Assembly: GCF_000621625.1 (NCBI RefSeq)
Contig: NZ_KK211319.1
Location: 67,677 to 131,676 of the forward strand
Source of the DNA: Crocinitomix catalasitica ATCC 23190
GTDB taxonomy: Bacteria; Bacteroidota; Bacteroidia; Flavobacteriales_D; Crocinitomicaceae
Direction: 5' to 3'
Length of the DNA: 64,000 bases
In this document: piece by piece, positions 1-8,044 of the stretch
Numbering within the stretch: position 1 is the first letter of the stretch
How the letters are laid out: each line of letters starts with the position of its first letter
The notes under the pieces: generated by a model
The model's database searches: none
Seen by the model: only the letters and a program-made list of their open reading frames with translations
Told to the model about the DNA's origin: nothing
Position numbers and translations under genes: made by a program

Positions 1-2
1 GA

Positions 3-1229
3 ATGGAATTTCAAATTTCAGCAAAGGCTAAAAAGACAATTTTCGGAGTTATCGGTGTAGGTTTAGTAGCCTTTATCATTGGTATATTCCAAAATTCGGA
101 GACACCACAATTGCCAACTAGAATATTATCTAATTTCTTAGTTGATGGATTGTTTTTCATGGGTATCGCATTGGGAGCATTATTCTTCCTTGCTTTACAG
201 TATGCAACTGAAACAGGTTGGTCAGTAGCAATTAAACGTGTCGTAGAGGGTGTTTCTTCTTATGTAGTTGTAGGTGCAATCATTTTAGTTGTATTGTTTT
301 TAGTTCTAACTTTCACTGATGGTGGATGGTTTGGAGCACTAACAAATCATGGACATCATACTGGTCATATCTATGCTTGGATGGATCCTGTAGTTGTGGA
401 ACATGATACAATTATTCAGAATAAAGCTCCTTTTTTAACTAAAGGGTTCTTCTGGGGTGTTACTGTTTTATACCTTGGTGTATACGTTTTATTTTATAAA
501 GGATTTAGAAAAAGAAGTTTGCAAGAAGATTTGGAAGGTGGAACTAAAATTCACTTCAAAAACTTCGCTAAAGGAGCATTGTTTTTAGTTTTATTTGGAT
601 ATTTCAGCTCAACGTCTTCATGGCACTGGATTATGTCGGTTGATGCACACTGGTTCTCTACTTTATACGGATGGTATGTATTCGGTGGAATGTGGTGTAC
701 GGCAATGACGACTATCATGTTATTGATTCTTTATTTGAAGAAAAAAGGACATTTACAAGCGGTTAATGATAGTCATATTCATGATGTGGGTAAATGGATA
801 TTTGCAACTAGTTTCTTGTGGTCGTACTTATTCTTCTCTCAGTTCATGTTATACTGGTATGCTGACATTCCTGAAGAAGTAATTTACTATGTAACGAGAA
901 TAGAAAATTATAAACTTATCTTCTGGGGTATGTTTATGATCAACTTTATTATTCCAATGTTAATCTTAATGTCAAGAGATGCCAAAAGAAACGCAGGAAT
1001 CTTAATGTTTGTTTGTCTTGTGATTATCTTAGGACACTGGGCTGACGTATTTATGTTAGTAATGCCAGGAACAATGGGTGAATTTGGAAATATTGGCTTT
1101 TTGGAAATTGGATTATTTATGGTTTTTGCTGGTTTGTTTACATATACTGTTTTAACAACCATTTCAAAAGCTCCGTTGATGCCTAAGAATCATCCTTACT
1201 TAGATGAAAGTAAACATCACGACATTTAA
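3..1229 (+). CDS. actF: Alternative complex III subunit ActF (quinol:cytochrome c oxidoreductase)
   Basis: Integral membrane protein of 408 residues with about ten hydrophobic segments, including one at residues 10-30 and a dense set in the C-terminal half. It resembles the NrfD-like quinone-binding subunits of alternative complex III, which takes electrons from menaquinol to cytochrome c in Bacteroidota lacking bc1. A His-rich loop (NHGHHTGHIYAWMD, near residues 116-129) and the SSWHWIMSVD segment fit the family. The gene sits directly before coxB and coxA, the usual place for actF at the end of an act operon; actA-actE would lie upstream, outside the window. Only two bases precede the ATG, so a start further upstream cannot be excluded. 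ActC is a paralogue, but the position before coxB favours ActF. Confidence 0.85.
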   Translation: MEFQISAKAKKTIFGVIGVGLVAFIIGIFQNSETPQLPTRILSNFLVDGLFFMGIALGALFFLALQYATETGWSVAIKRVVEGVSSYVVVGAIILVVLFLVLTFTDGGWFGALTNHGHHTGHIYAWMDPVVVEHDTIIQNKAPFLTKGFFWGVTVLYLGVYVLFYKGFRKRSLQEDLEGGTKIHFKNFAKGALFLVLFGYFSSTSSWHWIMSVDAHWFSTLYGWYVFGGMWCTAMTTIMLLILYLKKKGHLQAVNDSHIHDVGKWIFATSFLWSYLFFSQFMLYWYADIPEEVIYYVTRIENYKLIFWGMFMINFIIPMLILMSRDAKRNAGILMFVCLVIILGHWADVFMLVMPGTMGEFGNIGFLEIGLFMVFAGLFTYTVLTTISKAPLMPKNHPYLDESKHHDI

Positions 1230-1257
1230 TTAATATAGAGATCAAAAGAATATAGAA

Positions 1258-2559
1258 ATGGGAATGAAATTTATAGTTTTAGTCGTAATCGTATTGGTTG
1301 TAATTGCCGTTGCACAGATAATGCGTGTTTATGAGCTCTCGAAAAAAATTAGAGGCAAAAGTGAAGCGGATATTGATCTGAGAACGAATAATATTAATGC
1401 TGGATTAATGTTGGCATTCTTAGCGTTATTCTTCGGTTCATTCTTCTATATGCTATTCGCATATGGTAGAGGTATGTTGCCAAACGCTTCATCTAAATTA
1501 GGTTTAGAAGTTGATTGGTTATATAACGTCAACTGGGTTATAGTGATTCTTGTTTTTGTAATTACAAATAGTTTACTTTTTGTATTTGCTTGGAAATATG
1601 CTTACGATCCAAAAAGAAGAGCGCACTGGTTTCCTCATGATAATAAATTAGAGATGATCTGGACAGTTGTTCCAGCTTGTGTACTTGCTGTAATAATCAT
1701 TTTAGGTTTGATGACTTGGAATGATATAACTGGTAAACCTTCTGATGATGCTAAAATAATTGAGATCTACGGTAAACAATTTGATTGGACAGCTAGATAT
1801 GCTGGAGATGATAATAAATTAGGATTTGCAGATTACAAATTGGTAGGTGCTTATGGAGACTATAGTAATCCTTTAGGTGTTATTACTGAAAAGCATGTAA
1901 AATGGCAAGTAGCTTCTTTGGATAACCAAATGAAAACTATACACGAACAATTAGATGCGCAAGCGCACGGTACAGAAATGTATAGTGTGGCGAATGTGAA
2001 TAAATTGGTTGCCAAAGTTGAAAAGTTAGATAGAATCAAAGAACGATTATTACGTATGAATTTGATGTACGGTGATTCTATTGATACTTATGCAATGGAT
2101 GATTATATGACCAAAGAACTTTTCTTAGTTAAAGATCAAGAATATCAAATAATTTTACGTTCTCAAGATGTATTGCACTCAGCTTATTTCCCTCATTTTA
2201 GAGCGCAAATGAACTGTGTACCTGGAATGAGAACTAATTTGAAATTTACGCCAATTCATACTACGCAAGAAATGCGTGAAATTACTGGTAATCCGGAATT
2301 TAATTTTATTCTAATGTGTAATAAGATTTGTGGTGTTTCTCACTCTAACATGAAAATGATGGTTTATGTAGGTACGCAAGAAGAGTATGATCAATGGGCT
2401 AACTTGGATGAAGGAAACATTACGATGGTAGTGAATGATTCGTTAGTAGCACCTGAAGTTAACTTGGTACCAAAACCTCTTCCTGGAGCAAATGCTCACG
2501 GTGGTGGACATGGTGATCACGGAGATCACGGTGATGATAATCACGATAGTGCACATTAA
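1258..2559 (+). CDS. coxB: Cytochrome c oxidase subunit II (CoxB)
   Basis: 433-residue subunit II of a haem-copper oxidase, which accepts electrons from cytochrome c through a dinuclear CuA centre. Hydrophobic segments lie near residues 1-20, 45-70 and 95-120, followed by the cupredoxin domain. CuA ligands visible are His307, Cys354, Cys358, His362 and Met365 (CNKICGVSHSNM). The residue between the cysteines that is normally Glu is Lys356. The domain carries a long insertion (about residues 185-290) with a coiled-coil-like stretch, and the C-terminus is a His/Asp/Gly-rich tail (HGGGHGDHGDHGDDNHD). It follows actF by 28 bp and precedes coxA by 42 bp, so the three are probably one transcript. 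A second in-frame ATG at 1264 is an equally possible start. Confidence 0.95.
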   Translation: MGMKFIVLVVIVLVVIAVAQIMRVYELSKKIRGKSEADIDLRTNNINAGLMLAFLALFFGSFFYMLFAYGRGMLPNASSKLGLEVDWLYNVNWVIVILVFVITNSLLFVFAWKYAYDPKRRAHWFPHDNKLEMIWTVVPACVLAVIIILGLMTWNDITGKPSDDAKIIEIYGKQFDWTARYAGDDNKLGFADYKLVGAYGDYSNPLGVITEKHVKWQVASLDNQMKTIHEQLDAQAHGTEMYSVANVNKLVAKVEKLDRIKERLLRMNLMYGDSIDTYAMDDYMTKELFLVKDQEYQIILRSQDVLHSAYFPHFRAQMNCVPGMRTNLKFTPIHTTQEMREITGNPEFNFILMCNKICGVSHSNMKMMVYVGTQEEYDQWANLDEGNITMVVNDSLVAPEVNLVPKPLPGANAHGGGHGDHGDHGDDNHDSAH

Positions 2560-2601
2560 GAATTTAGGTTAATAAAATAATATTTAATAAAAGAATAAAT
2601 T

Positions 2602-4392
2602 ATGTCAGCAGCAGCTCATACTGAACACGGACATCATCATAAAGAAAGTTTCATTACGAAATATATCTTTTCTCAGGATCATAAAATGATCGGTAAGCAA
2701 TTTTTGGTTACTGCGATTTTTATGGCGGTTGTAGCGGTTATCCTTTCGGTTCTGTTTAGAATACAATTGGCATGGCCAGGAGAGAGTAACAGTGTTTTAA
2801 ATTTCTTTTTAGGTGACAAATGGGCACCCGAAGGAATTTTGGATCGAGGTATGTATCTTGGTCTAGTTACAATACATGGTACCATCATGGTATTCTTTGT
2901 ATTGACTGGTGGTTTATCAGGTACCTTTAGTAACCTCTTAATTCCACTTCAAATTGGTGCACGTGATATGGCATCTGGTTTGTTGAACATGATCTCTTAT
3001 TGGTTGTTCTTCTTGTCTAGTATCTTAATGTTATATTCTTTGTTCTTAGAAACGGGACCTGCTTCTGCTGGTTGGACAATTTATCCTCCTTTATCTGTTT
3101 ATGAAGAAGCTATACCTGGTTCTGGTGCAGGTATGACAATGTGGTTAACTTCAATGACAATTTTTATCGCATCTTCTTTATTAGGTTCGCTTAACTATAT
3201 CGTAACGGTATTGAACTTAAGAACGAAAGGGATGAAAATGACAAGACTACCTTTAACAATTTGGGCGTTCTTCGTAACCGCTATTATCGGTGTTTTATCT
3301 TTCCCTGTTCTTGTATCAGCCGTTGTTTTAATGTTAATGGATCGTACTTTAGGAACAAGTTTCTATGTTAACGATACAATGATTGGTGGTGAAATATTAG
3401 AGCAATCTGGTGGATCTCCAATTTTATATGAACATTTATTCTGGTTCTTAGGCCACCCTGAGGTATATATCGTATTGTTACCCGCTTTAGGTTTAACTTC
3501 TGAGATTATCGCTAACAATGCAAGAAAACCAATCTTTGGTTACCGTGCAATGATTGGTTCTATCTTAGCAATCGCATTCTTATCGTTTATTGTATGGGGT
3601 CACCATATGTTTATATCAGGGATGAACCCTTTCTTAGGTGGTGTATTTGTATTTACAACGTTGTTAATTGCGATTCCATCTGCAGTGAAAGTATTTAACT
3701 ACATCACTACATTATGGAAAGGAAATCTAAGATTTACGCCAGCAATGCTTTTCTCTATCGGATTAGTTTCAGCGTTTATTACTGGTGGTGTAACTGGTAT
3801 AATACTTGCCGATTCAGCGTTAGATATTGCTGTGCATGATACTTATTTCGTTGTTGCCCATTTCCATGTTGTAATGGGATTGTCTGCAATCTTTGGAATG
3901 TTTGCAGGTGTTTATCACTGGTTCCCTAAAATGTATGGTAGAATGATGAATTCTAAATTAGGTATGGTTCACTTTTGGTTGACATTAGTGTCTGCTTATG
4001 GTGTATTCTTCCCTATGCACTTCGTAGGTATTGGTGGTGCACCAAGAAGATATTATGATTACAGTGTTTATGAACTATTTGATAAAGTTCAATTTGAAAT
4101 GATTATGGACCTAAATGTTGTAATTTCAATATTTGCAATTATTGGAGCATTGGCACAAATAATTTTCTTATTCAACTTCTTTTATAGCACATCTAAAGGT
4201 GAAAAAGCGACACAGAATCCTTGGAAAGGAAATTCATTAGAATGGACTACTCCAGTTGAGCATATTCACGGTAACTGGCCAGGAGCAATTCCTGAAGTTC
4301 ACAGATGGCCTTATGATTATTCTAAGCCAGGTGCTGAAGAAGATTTTATTCCTCAAACGGTGCCTTTAGCTCCAGGAGAAGAAGATCATTAG
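2602..4392 (+). CDS. coxA: Cytochrome c oxidase subunit I (CoxA)
   Basis: 596-residue catalytic subunit of an aa3-type oxidase that reduces oxygen to water and pumps protons. Visible motifs are the low-spin haem His in TIHGTIMVF, the GHPEVY motif holding the CuB His-Tyr pair and the D-channel Glu (A1-type oxidase), the WGHHMF pair of CuB histidines, and VAHFHVV with the haem a3 and haem a histidines. About twelve membrane segments are seen. A His-rich N-terminus (HTEHGHHHKES) precedes the first. It is the last gene of the actF-coxB-coxA run and is followed by a strong hairpin terminator. Subunit III and assembly genes are not in the window. Confidence 0.97.
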   Translation: MSAAAHTEHGHHHKESFITKYIFSQDHKMIGKQFLVTAIFMAVVAVILSVLFRIQLAWPGESNSVLNFFLGDKWAPEGILDRGMYLGLVTIHGTIMVFFVLTGGLSGTFSNLLIPLQIGARDMASGLLNMISYWLFFLSSILMLYSLFLETGPASAGWTIYPPLSVYEEAIPGSGAGMTMWLTSMTIFIASSLLGSLNYIVTVLNLRTKGMKMTRLPLTIWAFFVTAIIGVLSFPVLVSAVVLMLMDRTLGTSFYVNDTMIGGEILEQSGGSPILYEHLFWFLGHPEVYIVLLPALGLTSEIIANNARKPIFGYRAMIGSILAIAFLSFIVWGHHMFISGMNPFLGGVFVFTTLLIAIPSAVKVFNYITTLWKGNLRFTPAMLFSIGLVSAFITGGVTGIILADSALDIAVHDTYFVVAHFHVVMGLSAIFGMFAGVYHWFPKMYGRMMNSKLGMVHFWLTLVSAYGVFFPMHFVGIGGAPRRYYDYSVYELFDKVQFEMIMDLNVVISIFAIIGALAQIIFLFNFFYSTSKGEKATQNPWKGNSLEWTTPVEHIHGNWPGAIPEVHRWPYDYSKPGAEEDFIPQTVPLAPGEEDH

Positions 4393-4406
4393 TCAAAAAA
4401 ATATTC

Positions 4407-4445
4407 AAAAAAGCCCATTTATTTAGTTAAATGGGCTTTTTTTAT
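4407..4445 (+). terminator. Rho-independent terminator after coxA
   Basis: Inverted repeat with arms at 4407-4421 and 4428-4443 around a 6-base loop. The core is AAGCCCATTTA pairing with TAAATGGGCTT, followed by a T-run. It lies 15 bp after the coxA stop and closes the respiratory operon. Confidence 0.9.
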
Positions 4446-4637
4446 TTTCTATTTCGACCTTAAACCCTTTACACAACTGAGCTTTTTTTAATCCTAAACT
4501 ATGGCCTAATCTCTATTCCCTAAAAACAAATAATTATTATCTAATCCCGAACTACTAAAAACTAAAAACTATTATCTAATAACTATCATCTATTACCTAT
4601 CTTTACATTAAAGTAACGTACAATAAATAAGTTTACA
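4446..4637 (+). other. G-poor, A/C-rich intergenic stretch before ruvB
   Basis: No gene is seen. The plus strand is strikingly poor in G and made of short variations on ACTAAAAACTA, CTATTATCTAATA and AACTATCATC between about 4500 and 4605. The words ACTAAAAACTA, TAACTATCATC and CTATTCCC recur in the gap at 34.80-34.89 kb, which suggests a dispersed family of degenerate intergenic repeats. A weak -7-like TATCTTTA lies at 4598-4605; I could not find a matching -33 box. Confidence 0.4.
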
Positions 4638-5657
4638 TTGGAATCATTCGATTATAGAGACGAGGAGCAGTTTTCTGAAGAACATGAGATCGACACGGTC
4701 TTGCGCCCCAAAATGTTTAGTGATTTTTCAGGACAGAAAAAGGTGACAGACAATCTTTCCATTTTTGTCGAGGCTGCTAAACAAAGAAGTGAATCTTTGG
4801 ATCATGTATTATTACATGGGCCTCCAGGGTTAGGGAAAACTACGTTAGCTAATATTATTGCCAATGAAATGGCTGTAGGTATTAAAATCACGAGTGGTCC
4901 TGTTTTAGATAAACCAGGTGATTTGGCAGGTCTCTTAACTAACCTTGAGGAAGGAGATGTACTATTTATTGATGAAATTCATAGACTAAGTCCTGTGATT
5001 GAAGAATATTTATATTCTGCGATGGAGGATTTTATGATTGATATAATGATTGATACAGGACCTTCTGCAAGAACGGTACAGATCTCTTTAAATCCTTTTA
5101 CATTAATTGGTGCAACGACACGTTCAGGATTACTTACAGCGCCCCTTAGAGCTCGTTTTGGAATAAATTCTAGGTTGGAGTATTATGATACTAAAACATT
5201 AACTAAAATTGTATCAAGGGCAGCTGGAATTTTAAAAGTTGAGATACATGAAAATGCTGCTGTAGAAATTTCAAGAAGAAGTAGAGGAACACCTAGAATT
5301 GCAAATGCATTATTGCGTAGAGTGCGCGATTTCGCACAGATTAAAGGTGACGGTGTAATTACATTAGAAATTTCCAATATAGCCTTAGAAGCGCTGAATG
5401 TTGACCAGAATGGGCTTGATGAAATGGATAATAAAATTCTTTCAGTGATTGTAGATAAATTTAATGGTGGTCCTGTTGGAATGACAACAATAGCAACTGC
5501 AGTTGGGGAAAACCCTGGAACGATTGAAGAAGTTTACGAACCATTTTTGATTAAAGAAGGTTACTTAATGAGAACACCAAGAGGTAGGAAAGCTACAGAA
5601 AAGACGTATAAACATTTAGGGAGAGATTTAGGGTATCATCAAAGTGGACTTTTTTGA
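4638..5657 (+). CDS. ruvB: Holliday junction branch migration ATPase RuvB
   Basis: 339-residue AAA+ ATPase that drives branch migration of Holliday junctions with RuvA. It has a Walker A motif (GPPGLGKTT, about residues 61-69), Walker B (LFIDEIHR), sensor 1 (GATTRSG) and the arginine-finger segment (LRARFG). The C-terminal winged helix is complete (GPVGMTTIA to TPRGRKAT). The reading frame has no ATG before Met26, which lies inside the conserved LRPKMFSDF segment, so TTG at 4638 is the likely start. The stop overlaps the queG start by one base (TGATG). ruvA is about 10.8 kb away next to maeB, so the two ruv genes are not in one operon. Confidence 0.97.
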   Translation: MESFDYRDEEQFSEEHEIDTVLRPKMFSDFSGQKKVTDNLSIFVEAAKQRSESLDHVLLHGPPGLGKTTLANIIANEMAVGIKITSGPVLDKPGDLAGLLTNLEEGDVLFIDEIHRLSPVIEEYLYSAMEDFMIDIMIDTGPSARTVQISLNPFTLIGATTRSGLLTAPLRARFGINSRLEYYDTKTLTKIVSRAAGILKVEIHENAAVEISRRSRGTPRIANALLRRVRDFAQIKGDGVITLEISNIALEALNVDQNGLDEMDNKILSVIVDKFNGGPVGMTTIATAVGENPGTIEEVYEPFLIKEGYLMRTPRGRKATEKTYKHLGRDLGYHQSGLF

Positions 5658-6577
5658 TGGACAAGGCTACAATCAGCCGATTGATTAAAGAAAAAGCAGT
5701 AGAACTTGGTTTTCTATCTTGCGGTATTTCAAAAGTTGAATTCTTAGAGAAAGAGGCAGGACATTTGGAAGAATGGTTAAAAAAAGGATACAATGGAAAC
5801 ATGTCCTATATGGAAAACCATTTTGATAAAAGGCTTAATCCATCATTATTAGTGGATGATGCTAAAAGCGTCATATCTGTGCTGTTAAATTATTATCCAG
5901 AGAAGGACTTATTTAAAGATTCAGGTATTAAAATCTCCAAATATGCTTACGGCAAGGATTATCACTTTGTGCTTAAGTACAAGTTAAAAGATTTACTGAA
6001 GTATATTGAAGAGTTAACAGGAAATGTGAATGCACGATGTTTTACAGACTCAGCTCCTGTAATGGATAAAGCCTGGGCTGAAAGAGGAGGTTTAGGTTGG
6101 GTAGGTAAGAATGGTAATTTACTTTCTAAACAAGTCGGCTCTTTCTTTTTTATTGGTGAGATAATTATCGACTTAGATTTAGCTTATGATGCTCCTGTAA
6201 ACGATCATTGTGGTTCTTGTACTAAATGTATCGATGCGTGTCCAACTGATGCCATCGTTCAGCCTAATTTAATAGATGGGTCAAAATGTATTTCTTACTT
6301 AACAATCGAATTGAAAGATGAAATTATTCCAACTGAATTTAAAGATAAAATGGAGAACTGGGCGTTTGGTTGCGATATTTGCCAAGATGTTTGTCCGTGG
6401 AATAGGTTCTCCTTGGCACATCAAATTGAGGAATTTAATCCGCATGAAGATTTAGAAAAAACTGAGTTAGAAGATCTGTCAAAAGAAGCATTTAATACCC
6501 TTTTTAAGGTCTCTGCTATCAAGCGAACTAAATATGATGGTTTGATGCGGAATATAGATTTTTTGAAAAAAAAATAG
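5657..6577 (+). CDS. queG: Epoxyqueuosine reductase QueG
   Basis: 306-residue cobalamin- and iron-sulfur-dependent enzyme that reduces epoxyqueuosine to queuosine, the last step of queuosine synthesis in tRNA. Two ferredoxin-type cysteine clusters are visible: [12 protein letters not shown] near residues 183-194 and [10 protein letters not shown] near 239-248. The N-terminal part has the family pattern (GFLSCGISK, then KYAYGKDYH and [25 protein letters not shown] in pieces). ATG at 5657 shares its A with the ruvB stop. A TTG one codon upstream is less likely. It is translationally coupled to ruvB. Confidence 0.95.
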   Translation: MDKATISRLIKEKAVELGFLSCGISKVEFLEKEAGHLEEWLKKGYNGNMSYMENHFDKRLNPSLLVDDAKSVISVLLNYYPEKDLFKDSGIKISKYAYGKDYHFVLKYKLKDLLKYIEELTGNVNARCFTDSAPVMDKAWAERGGLGWVGKNGNLLSKQVGSFFFIGEIIIDLDLAYDAPVNDHCGSCTKCIDACPTDAIVQPNLIDGSKCISYLTIELKDEIIPTEFKDKMENWAFGCDICQDVCPWNRFSLAHQIEEFNPHEDLEKTELEDLSKEAFNTLFKVSAIKRTKYDGLMRNIDFLKKK

Positions 6578-6613
6578 GATGCTTTCACATCCTATCCGTC
6601 TCTAAATTAAATA

Positions 6614-6802
6614 TTACTTTGATTTATTAAAAGCAATTTTGAGTACCGTTGGGTACTTAGTGCCGAAGGTTTTTAAACACCATGATTTAAATCCTTCAAT
6701 TTCATCAGACTTAATCCATTTAAGAGATTTATTTAATTCCTTTTGGAATAAAACTTTGTCAAAACTAACCTTTGTTAGTATCTCTTTGCACAATTCTAAC
6801 AT
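6614..6802 (-). CDS. Small conserved hypothetical protein (62 aa)
   Basis: 62-residue acidic/basic mixed protein with no signal peptide or membrane segment. The pattern KVSFDKVLFQKEL, SLKWI and WCLKTFG resembles a small cytosolic protein I associate with Bacteroidota genomes, so I prefer this strand over the overlapping plus-strand frame at 6639-6851. The function is unknown. It converges with queG and has ATG at 6802. The next in-frame codons upstream reach a stop within five codons, so the start is well bounded. Confidence 0.6.
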   Translation of the reverse strand: MLELCKEILTKVSFDKVLFQKELNKSLKWIKSDEIEGFKSWCLKTFGTKYPTVLKIAFNKSK

Positions 6803-7046
6803 AGCATCTTTGTATTATAGGTTTTTTTTAAAATTACGAAATATTTACTAAATAATTAAACTTTTTAACGTTTAACTTATCAACATCTCCTTATCGATAT
6901 TCTCCTTATAAAGAGACGAATATTTTTTGTAAATATTGTCCACAAAGGAACTAAAATTTGTTAAAAATTAAGTGGTATTTAAGTTTAAGAAAACAATAAG
7001 TAAAAGTGTTGAAAGTAAAATTTATATAGGCGGAGAAGGCTTTAAC
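6803..7046. other. AT-rich gap with DnaA-box-like words
   Basis: No gene is seen between the small minus-strand gene and the terminator at 7047. The stretch is very AT-rich and holds three words within one or a few mismatches of the DnaA box TTATCCACA: TTATCAACA (6877-6885), TTATCGATA (6891-6899) and TTGTCCACA (6936-6944). Their significance is uncertain. Confidence 0.35.
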
Positions 7047-7083
7047 AAAAAAAGGTCCCTCTGAATTACAAAAGGACCTTTTT
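7047..7083. terminator. Bidirectional hairpin terminator
   Basis: The arms AAAAAGGTCC and GGACCTTTTT (about 7047-7058 and 7074-7083) give a hairpin with A- and T-runs on both sides. It lies 23 bp past the stop of the minus-strand Omp28-family lipoprotein, whose transcript it probably ends. Confidence 0.8.
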
Positions 7084-7105
7084 AATAAAGTATAGAATTT
7101 ATTGC

Positions 7106-8029
7106 CTAAAGTTCATGCTTAATCACTTGTATTACTTCGTATGTTTCACGATTAATAACCATGATAAGGAAATGCATATTTTCTTTAGATAGCGTTTCTG
7201 GTAATTTATAAGAAAAGTCATTTCTAATTGCTGTACCTGCCGCAGTAGAACCGCTAGATACAAGTCGACCCCAAGTTTCATCGTATAAATTACCGATATG
7301 AATATTGTGATGTTTATATGCTGGAATATATTCACCATTGTCTAATTGTGGTGCATATCTTTCGTTTTCGATGGCGTAAACAACAACGTTATAAGTACCT
7401 TCTAAATTATTTAAGAATTCAATATTTGTATGTAAAAACATTCCATGTGATTCTTCAAAATAAGAGGATTTTGCTGTTATATTAACATCTAAGGTCGTTG
7501 TTAGAACAGAATCAGTGATGCGCGTCCAGTTACCAGCAGTATAGAAAAAGTTATCTGTTGCTAATGCATCCATTTTAAAACGATTAATATTACCCATCGG
7601 ATTGGCAGCGAAGCCAACTTCTTCTTGAAAGAATGTCGCTCCCATATCTAAACCTTGGTCATTCATAAAATTTGTTGGGTAATCAGGTAAAAGAACCTCT
7701 TGAAAAGAAGTCACTCCATTTGCAGATGAACCAGCATGGATACTTGCTACAAAAGCACGACCTGGATTAGCTTCTTCAATGTCGTGTGCAACAATTGCTG
7801 CGTTTGGACAATACGTACATCTATGGCCTGTATAGTCCTCAATAAGCGCATTCCTTAATGTGTTTGGATTCGATTCAAAAGTAGGAAAATCATAATCTCT
7901 AAAATTACCAGGGTAAAGTGTCGTATCCAAATTCGTTTTAATGATATATGGGTAGGCTACTTTATCGCAAGACACGAAATTAAAAGTGAAAAGGGTAAGA
8001 GAAAATAGGATTAGAAAAGAAGTTCTCAT
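7106..8029 (-). CDS. Omp28-family lipoprotein with thioredoxin-like CxxC
   Basis: 307-residue predicted lipoprotein: a hydrophobic signal ends in FNFVSC with Cys21 as the lipid-modified residue. It resembles the Omp28-related outer-membrane proteins of Bacteroidota (named after a Porphyromonas gingivalis antigen), which carry a thioredoxin-like domain. The segment ALIEDYTGHRCTYCPNA places Cys71 and Cys74 at the start of a helix as in thioredoxin folds; these are the only cysteines after the lipobox. It lies 15 bp downstream of the DUF6029 gene and is last in a minus-strand run with that gene and a TlpA-like gene. A redox or partner-binding role is an inference from the CxxC and the neighbours. 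Confidence 0.8.
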   Translation of the reverse strand: MRTSFLILFSLTLFTFNFVSCDKVAYPYIIKTNLDTTLYPGNFRDYDFPTFESNPNTLRNALIEDYTGHRCTYCPNAAIVAHDIEEANPGRAFVASIHAGSSANGVTSFQEVLLPDYPTNFMNDQGLDMGATFFQEEVGFAANPMGNINRFKMDALATDNFFYTAGNWTRITDSVLTTTLDVNITAKSSYFEESHGMFLHTNIEFLNNLEGTYNVVVYAIENERYAPQLDNGEYIPAYKHHNIHIGNLYDETWGRLVSSGSTAAGTAIRNDFSYKLPETLSKENMHFLIMVINRETYEVIQVIKHEL

Positions 8030-8044
8030 AATATCAAAATTAAG

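Noticed and set aside
6639-6851. Plus-strand frame of 70 codons opposite the 62-residue gene
   Set aside because: Its product shows no protein-like pattern, whereas the opposite strand reads as a plausible conserved small protein.
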